The notes under the pieces are model-generated. The model saw only the letters and a program-made list of their open reading frames with translations. It had not been told where the DNA came from and searched no databases. This document shows positions 1 through 7,300 of a stretch of DNA of 9,892 nt, one piece after another. The translations under genes and the position numbers were made by a program. The DNA comes from Actinomycetota bacterium (GTDB lineage Bacteria > Actinomycetota > Acidimicrobiia > Acidimicrobiales > Ilumatobacteraceae), in contig JAPKZT010000327.1 of NCBI GenBank assembly GCA_026393655.1, positions 5,237 to 15,128 of the forward strand, in the 5' to 3' direction. Every line of letters starts with the position of its first letter. The first letter of the stretch is position 1.

Positions 1-251
1 ATCGTTGGCACAAAATTTGGTATTACATTTTCTAAGCCGACACGCGAAATAATCGCCACGCCATTCCACTGACCTTGACCAAAATGAGCAGACTCGTAGC
101 CAAGTTCAGAAAACACTGCAGTTGGAAAAACTTCATTTTTCATTTTTGTTTCCTGCATACACAAAACGTCTGGCTTGTTCTCGCTAACCCACTGAGTCAC
201 GCGCTCGAGACGGGCTTTTAAAGAATTGACGTTCCATGTCGCAATCAGCAC
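1..251 (-). CDS. xth: Exodeoxyribonuclease III, N-terminal part (cut by window edge)
   Basis: This is the first 83 residues of an exonuclease III-type (endonuclease/exonuclease/phosphatase fold) DNA repair enzyme, which in this family acts as an AP endonuclease and 3'-5' exonuclease. Seen in the sequence: the opening IATWNVNSLKARL with the metal-binding Asn at residue 9, the QETK motif with the catalytic Glu at residue 34, and GQGQWNGVAIISR near residue 60, all in the usual order and spacing. No ATG is available: a TAG lies just upstream in frame. I chose GTG at 251 because it gives the usual V/M-L-I-A-T-W-N-V start. An AAGGG sits only one base upstream of it, so the exact start is uncertain. 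The gene lies 54 bases downstream of the NYN-S1 gene on the same strand and may share its transcript. The C-terminal two thirds are outside the window. Confidence 0.9.
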   Translation of the reverse strand, partial: MLIATWNVNSLKARLERVTQWVSENKPDVLCMQETKMKNEVFPTAVFSELGYESAHFGQGQWNGVAIISRVGLENVIPNFVPT

Positions 252-305
252 GCCCTTACCGTACTAAAAACCACGCGTGTGCCGCTTATTCTGCGTTGGT
301 TGCCA

Positions 306-1340
306 TCAGCGTTTCTTATGCGGCGATTTTTTCACGACTGCTTTTGGCTTTTGGCGCCGACGCTTGGCTTTTTTAACTTGCGCAATTCGAGTTGTCGCCG
401 TTCGAATCGGACCAACAGTTCGCTGAGTCGGTACGCGGGTAGTAGTTCGCTGAGTAGTTACTGGCTCTACGCCAGACACGGCAAGTTCAACACTTCTTCT
501 TGACGGTGTGTATCCAACAATCACAAGATTCAGCGAAGCCCCGAGTTTCACATGTTCGCGCGCGCTTCGCGGAACTGGGTTCGCCATCAGTCTCATCGGC
601 AGATAGCCCAACACTTCGCCAACTTTCACATAAACACCATGAGATGCATAACTCTCAACAATGCCTTTAAGTTTTGAACCAACCGGATTTTTCTCAACAA
701 AATTCAAAAATGCAGTGAGATCGTTTAGCTTTGGAGTCGGCTTTGAATTAGAAGTCGGCTTACTACTTTGCGCGACTGGCTTTGGTGAGTTTGCAGCAAC
801 TCTTGCTGTTGGCGGTGGACTTTTCGGTACCGGCATCGGCCGCGAAGGCGCCCGAACAGCCTTCGCTCGTCGCAGAGTTGCCGCACTTTCTCGGCCAGAT
901 TGTTTGCGCACCGGCAATCGCTGAATGAACACCCATCCAACATTCGGCACAGGTTTGCCACCAATAAGTCGACCTTCATCAAACAACCATTTATATTGGT
1001 CATGAAATTCTTGATAACTGTCATTTGACAAAACACTTGCTTTAACTTTGTCTGCAATTGTTAATACGAATCCATCACCACGACCAACTGCACCCGCAGG
1101 GGGCGCAACAAGTTCATTGTTGTTAATTGCGGCATCAAATTCTGCTCGTTCTTTTCGATCAACCCGATGACCAAATGTTGCATCAACTACGACAGTTATT
1201 TTCGTGTCTGGAAACTCATTCATAAACGAGAGCACTGCCTCGTTAAGTTGCTTCAGGCTTGGTTCTGTTCGACCTTCGGTCGCTAGATTCGAACCGTCAA
1301 CTACAACATGAGTGAACGGTTTAACCACATCTCTATTCAA
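306..1340 (-). CDS. Putative NYN/Zc3h12a-type ribonuclease with S1 RNA-binding domain and basic tail
   Basis: The predicted protein has 344 residues and three parts. Residues 8-140 look like a NYN/PIN-fold RNase domain of the Zc3h12a type: VVVDGSN with Asp15, VVVDATFGH with Asp53, GRGDGF with Asp89 and SNDSYQEF with Asp107, the acidic set expected for metal-dependent RNA cleavage. Residues 145-205 are a Pro/Ser/Lys-rich, probably disordered linker. Residues 218-290 resemble an S1 OB-fold (VGSKLKGIVESYASHGVYVKV, then LGYLPM and RRSVELAV). The last 50 residues contain TQRT repeats and are very rich in Lys/Arg, suggesting nucleic-acid contact. An RNA-cleaving or RNA-processing role is inferred; no substrate can be named. 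The longest start is TTG at 1340; a GTG at 1328 (VKPFTHVVVDG) is an equally plausible start, and neither has a convincing Shine-Dalgarno. The gene lies 38 bases after the DUF3500 gene and 54 bases before xth. Confidence 0.75.
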   Translation of the reverse strand: MNRDVVKPFTHVVVDGSNLATEGRTEPSLKQLNEAVLSFMNEFPDTKITVVVDATFGHRVDRKERAEFDAAINNNELVAPPAGAVGRGDGFVLTIADKVKASVLSNDSYQEFHDQYKWLFDEGRLIGGKPVPNVGWVFIQRLPVRKQSGRESAATLRRAKAVRAPSRPMPVPKSPPPTARVAANSPKPVAQSSKPTSNSKPTPKLNDLTAFLNFVEKNPVGSKLKGIVESYASHGVYVKVGEVLGYLPMRLMANPVPRSAREHVKLGASLNLVIVGYTPSRRSVELAVSGVEPVTTQRTTTRVPTQRTVGPIRTATTRIAQVKKAKRRRQKPKAVVKKSPHKKR

Positions 1341-1378
1341 CCACGCTCAGCACGCCAGTAATACAAAGTATCCTGGCA

Positions 1379-2482
1379 TCAATGTTCATGCGTGTAATGG
1401 TTTGCTAGCACGTCTCCACCAAAATCGTTTTCTAAATCGCGCCACACCGTATGGATGTGATTTGTTCCTCGTTGAGTATTGTCATATTCAACAAACAATC
1501 TTGTGCCTTGTACTCGGTAATAGTGAGGTTCGCTTTTTTCTATTCCACCCGCCCAGAGAAAAGAAAGTTCTTGAATCTTGTCATCACTCAGTTTTGCCCA
1601 TTCACGATCGGCAACATCATCAGAAATTCGATTGATATAAACCTTCAACAATTCTTTTAGATCGCCACGTTGCGAAATACTCAAATGGCTGGCCGATAAA
1701 CCCTTCGGAACCCGCGAAAACGAAAGATTACGAAGATCTTCAGCCGTAATTGATAATTCTGCATCCGCACGCATCTGAATCGTTTGCATCGCATCACCTA
1801 ATGCCCCATCAAACTGTTTTCGCCATATATCCGACATTGGAAGTGCGGTGTCTCCTTCGGTCAATGCACTTCGATTCGCACCAACAATGTCAGTAGGCGG
1901 AACCTTGTTTACCACTGCGGTAAGACGCTGTTCGAGTGTTAGCGAATGTATGAATTCTCTTGCCAAGTCCTCTGCTGCCGCCAACGGCCTCAACAAATGG
2001 GGTCCAAGTAATCGCGAATTCGCTGGGTCTGCGCCAAGAAAGCATGGAGTCGTTGAAATTATTTCGCCAGCACTCAATGTGAAGTTCAGCGACACATGAT
2101 GTCCGCCAAATCGCCACGACCAAATGCCATCATCAACAGGCTTTCCAAAGAAAGAGATCCAATACAACAGCGGATCTCTTCCTCGCTCTCGTTCAAATTC
2201 GGCGATGAACCCCTCTAGTCGGTCAAGAATATTTTCTAAACCCATGATCGTCGAGACTGTTACATACCCACCCTCTGACAACGCCGTGGCCAATAACTTG
2301 TGAACCATTCGATGCTGACTTGATGCCATCTCAGCGAGAGGCAACCCACCATGATTAGTCGGTGTATAAAACCATTTTTTGCGCTCATTCAAATCAGCGA
2401 AGTCAAACAATCCTCGAGTTCGCTGAGCATCATCAAAACTATTAAATAGTTCTTGGGCCGCGATAATCATGCTTCGTGACAT
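1379..2482 (-). CDS. DUF3500 domain-containing protein
   Basis: This 367-residue protein belongs to the uncharacterised DUF3500 family. Seen: RFGGHHVSLNFTL (about residues 124-136), CFLGADPA (147-154), and a C-terminal block with HYYRVQG (320-326), VEYDNTQ (331-337), NHIHTVWRD (341-349) and FGGDVLANHY. Several conserved His and Asp residues would suit a metal site, but that is an inference and no activity is established for the family as far as I know. No signal peptide is evident. The start at 2482 is preferred over an in-frame ATG at 2518 because AAAGGA lies six bases upstream (2489-2494) and the longer form would overlap the monooxygenase. That Shine-Dalgarno overlaps the monooxygenase TAA at 2493-2495, so the two genes are probably translationally coupled, and a shared substrate or pathway is likely. 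Confidence 0.87.
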   Translation of the reverse strand: MSRSMIIAAQELFNSFDDAQRTRGLFDFADLNERKKWFYTPTNHGGLPLAEMASSQHRMVHKLLATALSEGGYVTVSTIMGLENILDRLEGFIAEFERERGRDPLLYWISFFGKPVDDGIWSWRFGGHHVSLNFTLSAGEIISTTPCFLGADPANSRLLGPHLLRPLAAAEDLAREFIHSLTLEQRLTAVVNKVPPTDIVGANRSALTEGDTALPMSDIWRKQFDGALGDAMQTIQMRADAELSITAEDLRNLSFSRVPKGLSASHLSISQRGDLKELLKVYINRISDDVADREWAKLSDDKIQELSFLWAGGIEKSEPHYYRVQGTRLFVEYDNTQRGTNHIHTVWRDLENDFGGDVLANHYTHEH

Positions 2483-2488
2483 TGTTAA

Positions 2489-2494
2489 TCCTTT
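2489..2494 (-). promoter_or_regulatory. Shine-Dalgarno of the DUF3500 gene overlapping the upstream stop codon
   Basis: AAAGGA lies six bases before the ATG at 2482 and overlaps the TAA (2493-2495) that ends the monooxygenase gene. This fixes the DUF3500 start and suggests translational coupling, because ribosomes ending on the first gene would sit on the second gene's binding site. Confidence 0.75.
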
Positions 2495-3665
2495 AGTTAC
2501 CCGGTTGATGTAATCCAAAAATAACTTCTGGGTCCCGTGAATCCCAAGTGTTCAAAAACTGCGACTTTGAACCCACCCGCCGTGTTCGTTCTAAAAGATT
2601 TTTCGCAACAGCAAGTTGTGAAAATTGCCAAGCATCAAGTGCATCATTCAGCGCATCGTGTTTTTCAAGTGCTTCGGCAAGAGCCCAACCATCGGCTGCG
2701 GCCTTGGCTGTACCAGCAGCGGCATGAGGACGCGCGACAATGCCCGCATCGCCAATTAAACATATTCGTCCAAAAGCCATCTGATCGATGTCGACATCGT
2801 AAATAACCTGAACAAAAGGTTCGACCGTGGCAACCACAAGATCGCTAAGTAACTTAGGCAGACAATTAAGTGCCATTAACTTGACTTGCTCAACATTGTG
2901 CTGACTTACGAATCCTGGTGGAATTGAAACTTCTCGCAGCACACCATTTTTATCGGTCATCAGAAAATTAAATTCTTTACCACTTGGATAGTTGCAATAC
3001 CAAACAAAATTAATTAGTCGATCACCAGGCGTAACGCGACCTTCGTGATCAGGAATCGGATAAACCAAAATGTGCGAGCCTGGATATACAAAATAAGTAA
3101 TTGCGTCACCTAAGCGTTCAATTAACTCACTAGATAATTTTGACTCTGGAACCATCCCTCGCCAGGCAACATAACCCGCATACGCCGACTTGCTTGTTGG
3201 CACCAACCTGTCACGCAACAATGAACCGATACCGTCGGCGCCGATCAGAAGATCAGCGGTTATCGACTGACTATTTTTCAACGAAATCGAGACGTTTTCA
3301 GAAGACTGTGAAAAATCAACTACCTCAGAATCCAAGTGATATTCGGTCATCCCGAAGTGATCAAGCGTTGACGCATATACGGTATTCCAAGAACTGAAGC
3401 GGTATTGATGTTTCGCATCGTAAACCAATTTGCTTTCTTTATCCAGATAACGAATATGTTCAGTTTTGACCGATATTTTATCTATATCTATTGCGGCACG
3501 CGTTTGCAGATAGCGATAACTCGCTGGCAGAAAACCGATACCAGCCCCGCGTTGCTCAAGGCGAACTGCAGATCGCTCGTATACCGATACTTGATGTCCC
3601 GCATCACGCAACAAGCAAGCGGCCGTTAAACCACCGATCGATCCACCGACGATTGAAACCTTCAT
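2493..3665 (-). CDS. FAD-dependent aromatic-ring monooxygenase, 2,6-dihydroxypyridine 3-monooxygenase-like
   Basis: This 390-residue protein is a class A flavoprotein monooxygenase, an NAD(P)H- and O2-using hydroxylase. Seen: the N-terminal dinucleotide fold VGGSIGGLTAACLLR (residues 6-20) ending at Glu30, GAGIGFLP (40-47), the DG motif with Asp144-Gly145 in IGADGIG, and the second FAD motif LIGDAGIVARPHAAAG (303-318) with Gly305-Asp306. The GAGIGFLP block, the VYPGSHILVYPIP segment (193-205) and the RPHAAAGTAKAAADGWALA stretch recall the dihydroxypyridine hydroxylase branch rather than the UbiH or PHBH branches. That assignment is from memory of the family, and the substrate here is unknown. 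The protein looks complete and cytosolic. The ATG at 3665 has only a weak, distant GAGG upstream. It is the first gene of a minus-strand run and is followed after 10 bases by the DUF3500 gene. The PPOX flavoprotein gene is transcribed divergently. Confidence 0.87.
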   Translation of the reverse strand: MKVSIVGGSIGGLTAACLLRDAGHQVSVYERSAVRLEQRGAGIGFLPASYRYLQTRAAIDIDKISVKTEHIRYLDKESKLVYDAKHQYRFSSWNTVYASTLDHFGMTEYHLDSEVVDFSQSSENVSISLKNSQSITADLLIGADGIGSLLRDRLVPTSKSAYAGYVAWRGMVPESKLSSELIERLGDAITYFVYPGSHILVYPIPDHEGRVTPGDRLINFVWYCNYPSGKEFNFLMTDKNGVLREVSIPPGFVSQHNVEQVKLMALNCLPKLLSDLVVATVEPFVQVIYDVDIDQMAFGRICLIGDAGIVARPHAAAGTAKAAADGWALAEALEKHDALNDALDAWQFSQLAVAKNLLERTRRVGSKSQFLNTWDSRDPEVIFGLHQPGN

Positions 3666-3683
3666 TGGCCTAATACGAACCTC

Positions 3684-3710
3684 TGAATACTAGAAACTTT
3701 CGTGAATACT
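3684..3710. repeat. Two direct copies of TGAATACT, 19 bases apart
   Basis: TGAATACT occurs at 3684-3691 and again at 3703-3710, inside the 160-base divergent spacer between the monooxygenase and the PPOX gene and about 20 bases upstream of the monooxygenase start. The 19-base period is close to two helical turns, which would suit a dimeric regulator. The proximal copy overlaps a TAGTAT that could act as a -10 element on the minus strand, although no matching -35 was found. An operator role is an inference. Confidence 0.3.
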
Positions 3711-3761
3711 TAGCTTGAGCCGTCACGTCGGTGAGTCTACTCATCGCAAAATAGCTGATTT

Positions 3762-3790
3762 TTGCAAACTTAAAATTTATGAACTATTCT
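3762..3790 (+). promoter_or_regulatory. Candidate sigma70-type promoter of the PPOX flavoprotein gene
   Basis: TTGCAA (3762-3767) and TATTCT (3785-3790) are separated by exactly 17 bases. Each matches four of six consensus positions. Transcription would begin near 3797, giving a leader of roughly 29 bases that carries the strong AAGGGGA ribosome binding site at 3811-3817. No -35/-10 pair of similar quality was found for the divergent monooxygenase gene. Confidence 0.45.
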
Positions 3791-3825
3791 TAAAATCTGT
3801 CAACGACTCAAAGGGGAACAAATAT

Positions 3826-4284
3826 ATGGCAATCAAACTCGCTAAGTTTCGCGACGTAGCAAACGGCTTACAAGCCGGTCAGTTTGCAGTCGGAGACCGA
3901 ACCACTGTCAACTCAATCGCCGACATTGACCCAAAATACAAAATGTTGATGGACAAACCATTCGCCTGCGTTATGGCGGTCATGGGCTCTGACGGTCGGC
4001 CAAATCTAACGCCAATGTGGTTTGACTACGAAGGCGACAAAGTTTTAGTAAATGTTGCTTCACAACGCACTAAGACAAAGTGGATTCGCAAAACACCAAA
4101 AATCACCATAGTGATAGTCAACCCAGCCAACATGTACCACTGGATGAGCATGAAGGTAACTGTTGAGCGCGAAGTTTTAGAAGACGATGCCAAAGAAGGC
4201 GCGTGGGTGACTTCACAGTTGAATCGAATTTGGACGAAGTACGTCGGCCAAGGCGAAGAATACGGAGTTCGTTTGCAAAGTTGA
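3826..4284 (+). CDS. PPOX-class (F420/FMN split-barrel) family protein, probably frameshifted at the C-terminus
   Basis: This 152-residue protein has the pyridoxamine 5'-phosphate oxidase-like split-barrel fold found in FMN- or F420-dependent reductases and oxidases. Seen: FACVMAVMGSDGRPNLTPMWFDYEGDKV (about residues 46-73), then NVASQRTKTKWIRKTPKITIVIVNP (76-100) with the Arg/Lys cluster that usually contacts the cofactor phosphate, and YHWMSMKVTVE (104-114). Whether it uses F420 or FMN cannot be decided. The start at 3826 is chosen over a longer frame beginning at 3715 because AAGGGGA lies eight bases upstream and the promoter falls inside the longer version. The end is odd: after GEEY the frame stops quickly at 4284, while the next frame from about 4265 continues with a family-like last strand, FVCKVDSIATFG, to a TGA at 4313-4315. 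It is divergent from the monooxygenase and convergent with kgd. Confidence 0.82.
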   Translation: MAIKLAKFRDVANGLQAGQFAVGDRTTVNSIADIDPKYKMLMDKPFACVMAVMGSDGRPNLTPMWFDYEGDKVLVNVASQRTKTKWIRKTPKITIVIVNPANMYHWMSMKVTVEREVLEDDAKEGAWVTSQLNRIWTKYVGQGEEYGVRLQS

Positions 4285-4320
4285 CAGCATCGCTACATTC
4301 GGCGAACCGGGCTGAGTTTT

Positions 4321-4348
4321 AAAACTCTTCTAGGTTAATTAAAGTTTT
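4321..4348 (+). terminator. Weak AT-rich hairpin between convergent PPOX and kgd genes
   Basis: On the plus strand AAAACT (4321-4326) can pair with AGTTTT (4343-4348) around a 16-base loop, with more T residues following. It partly overlaps a perfect 14-base palindrome, GAGTTTTAAAACTC (4314-4327). The stem is short and A/T-rich, so this is only a possible terminator for the convergent gene pair. No GC-rich intrinsic terminator is visible here. Confidence 0.25.
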
Positions 4349-7300
4349 TATTGCCAGTCGGCAAAAGTTTGTTCAAGCAGGCTGGCTAATTCTTGGTCGT
4401 GGATCGTCTTTGATCCGGTTGCAGGACTTCCTGACTCAAAGCGAGCGACATGACGCCAGTCAAAGCCTTGACTCTTGATTCCCCAGACAAGGTCATCAAC
4501 GAAGTGCCACGCACCCATATTCTCTGGTTCTTCTTGCACCCAGACAACTTGTTTTGCATTTGGATAGCGCGCGAGAATTTCATTTAGACCAGCAATTGGA
4601 AACGGGTACAACTGCTCAATGCGAACCACTGCAACAGATGCATTTCGCTTGTTGCGCTCACCCATTATGTCCCAGGCAACTTTCCCAGTGCATAAAACTA
4701 TTCGAGTGATACTTTCTCTGTTGCTCACTGTTGGATCATCAAGAATCTCTTGAAAGCTTCCCGAAGTAAGTTCGCTGACTAACGACCTACTCTCTTTCAT
4801 TCGTAGCGGTTGCTTTGGAGTCATCACGACGAGTGGCTTTCGGAAATCACGGCGTACTTGACGGCGCAACATATGAAAGTACTGAGCAGCAGTTGTCGGA
4901 TAGCAAACTTGAATGTTGTCTTCTGCGCACATTTGCAAAAATCGCTCAAGTCGTGCTGACGAATGTTCTGGTCCTTGCCCTTCGAATCCATGTGGAAGCA
5001 ATAGCACCAAACCATTTTGCTGTCCCCATTTGTCTTCGGCTGCGACAATGTATTGGTCAATCACGATCTGCGCGCCGTTTACGAAGTCACCGAATTGCGC
5101 CTCCCACATCACCAATGCATCAGTGTTTGAATGCGCATATCCATATTCAAATCCGAGTGCCGCGTATTCAGAAAGCAAAGAGTCATAGACCCAAAATCGT
5201 GCCTTACCGTTCGGCAATGTATCGATTGGAACCCAACGTTCTTCGTTGTTGTAATCAACCAGCGTTGAATGGCGCTGACTAAAAGTGCCACGACGAGCAT
5301 CTTCGCCCATGAGTCGCACTGGTGTCCCCTCAATCACGAGTGATCCAAAAGCCAGAGCTTCAGCAGTCGCCCAGTCAACATCTTGTTGCGAATTGTAAAG
5401 TTGAGCACGAAGCGCAAACTGTCTCACAAGTTTTGGATGCGCACTGAAATCTGGCGGGTACGCCGACAAGTGATTAAATATTTCATCCAGAGTTGAACGC
5501 TCAACGCCAGTCTCAACGTGTGGAACCACACCAATCGGATTCGGTGGCGGCGGAACTTTTATCGGAGCCGGTTTGGATGCACGAGCAGCATCAAGCGCTC
5601 CTTGTAATTTGCCTTGATAGTCAGAGAGCGCTTGCTCTGCCTGGTCGAGGGTGATATCTCCACGTTTAACAAGAGTCTCAACATAAAGTTTGCGCACACT
5701 TCGACGTTCCGCGATCGCCTTATACATCAACGGCTGTGTGTAACTCGGATCGTCACCTTCGTTGTGCCCGTGACGGCGATAGCAAATCATGTCGATTACG
5801 ACGTCTTTGTGAAAGCGCTGGCGGTAGTCGAAAGCAAGATTTGCAACTCTTACGCAAGCTTCTGGGTCATCACCATTGACATGAAAAATCGGCGCTTGAA
5901 CCGTCTTAGCAACATCACTTGGATACTTCGAAGAACGCGCATACTGCGGTGAAGTTGTAAACCCAATTTGATTGTTAACGATGATATGCACAGTTCCACC
6001 AACGCGATATCCACTTGTATCGCTCATCGCAAATGCCTCGGCGACGATTCCTTGTCCGGCGAATGCTGCGTCACCGTGCAATAAAAGTGGCAAGACGTTA
6101 TACGAAAGCGGAGGATCAATTCTGTCCTGCGCAGATCGAACCATACCCAACACAATTGGCCCAACAGTTTCTAGATGGCTCGGATTTGCTGACAACTCAA
6201 TAGGTAGCGAACCTCCCTTTGGTGAAGCGAAAACACCGACGCTGCCGAGATGATATTTGACATCACCAGATCCTTGTACCGAGGATGGGTCAATGTGATC
6301 CTCAAACTCTTCAAAAATTTCTTCTAGGTCCTTATTCATGATGTTTGCTAACACGTTCAGACGGCCACGATGCATTGCGCCAATCACCGCTGAATGCATG
6401 TTGTTGTCTGCTGATGACGAAAGAATCGCATCAAGCATCGGGATCAGTGATTCAGCACCTTCAAGCCCAAATCGTTTAGTACCTACATACTTTGTAGCGA
6501 GAAACCGCTCAAATGCTTCGGCTGCATTGAGTCGCTCAAGCACGCGATGTTGATCAACAACGTGTTCGCCTACACCATGACCTTCAAATCGCTCTTGAAT
6601 CCAACGCTGTTCTTCGGTCGAGTGAATATGCATGTATTCAACACCAATAGTTCGGCAATATGCATCGCGCAATACACCCAGTAATTCACCCAGCGTTGAA
6701 CGGTTTACCCCGCCGACACCGCCTGTTAAAAACTCACGGTCTAAATCCCAAAGTGTCAGACCATAAGTTGCGGGGTCAAGTTCGCGTGGCATTTCGGGTG
6801 CGCGCCAATGCAGCGGATCAAGGTCAGCAATTAAATGCCCGCGAACGCGATGCACTCGAATCAGGGTTGCTATTTGCATTTGTTTTTCAAGCAGTGCATC
6901 TTCGCTGTCGAGTGAATTTGAGTCTTCGCGCCATTGCACAGCTTGATATGGCACACCCAAACTGCTGAATACATCGGCATAAAAATTATGCTCACCGATC
7001 AACAACTCGTGCACATATTTTAAGAACATTCCACTCTCGGCACCTTGAATAATCCTGTGGTCGTATGTGCTCGTGATGGCTACAACTTTTGAAACACCGA
7101 GACGTCCAAGCGTGCGCTGGTCACTGCCTTGAAATTCTGCCGGATAGTCAATTGAACCGACACCAACTATGACGCCTTGCCCGACCATTAACCTCGGCAC
7201 GGATTGTTGCGTTCCGATGGTGCCTGGGTTGGTCAGGCTGATGTTCGCACCTTTAAAATCTTCAAGCGTCAACTTGTTGGCGCGAACTTTACGAATGACA

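Noticed and set aside
2483..2518. A 12-residue longer start for the DUF3500 protein
   Set aside because: It overlaps the end of the monooxygenase, and the AAAGGA that would encode part of it is better explained as the ribosome binding site for the ATG at 2482.
306..3665. Reading the nuclease, DUF3500 and monooxygenase cluster as a defence system
   Set aside because: The NYN-S1 and exonuclease III genes look like housekeeping functions. There is no sensor, ATPase, effector pair or mobile-element context, and the clustering can be explained by compact gene order.
3715..3825. A 37-residue N-terminal extension of the PPOX protein
   Set aside because: It would place the promoter-like hexamers inside the coding region, lacks family similarity, and the ATG at 3826 has a strong Shine-Dalgarno.
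4314..4327. The perfect palindrome GAGTTTTAAAACTC as an operator or strong terminator
   Set aside because: It has no loop and is A/T-rich, so it cannot form a stable intrinsic terminator alone. Between convergent genes an operator is unlikely, and A/T palindromes of this length can occur by chance.
4815..5282. A 155-codon plus-strand open frame inside kgd
   Set aside because: It runs antisense to the conserved E1 region of Kgd, where the minus-strand motifs are unambiguous. No ribosome binding site or domain supports it.
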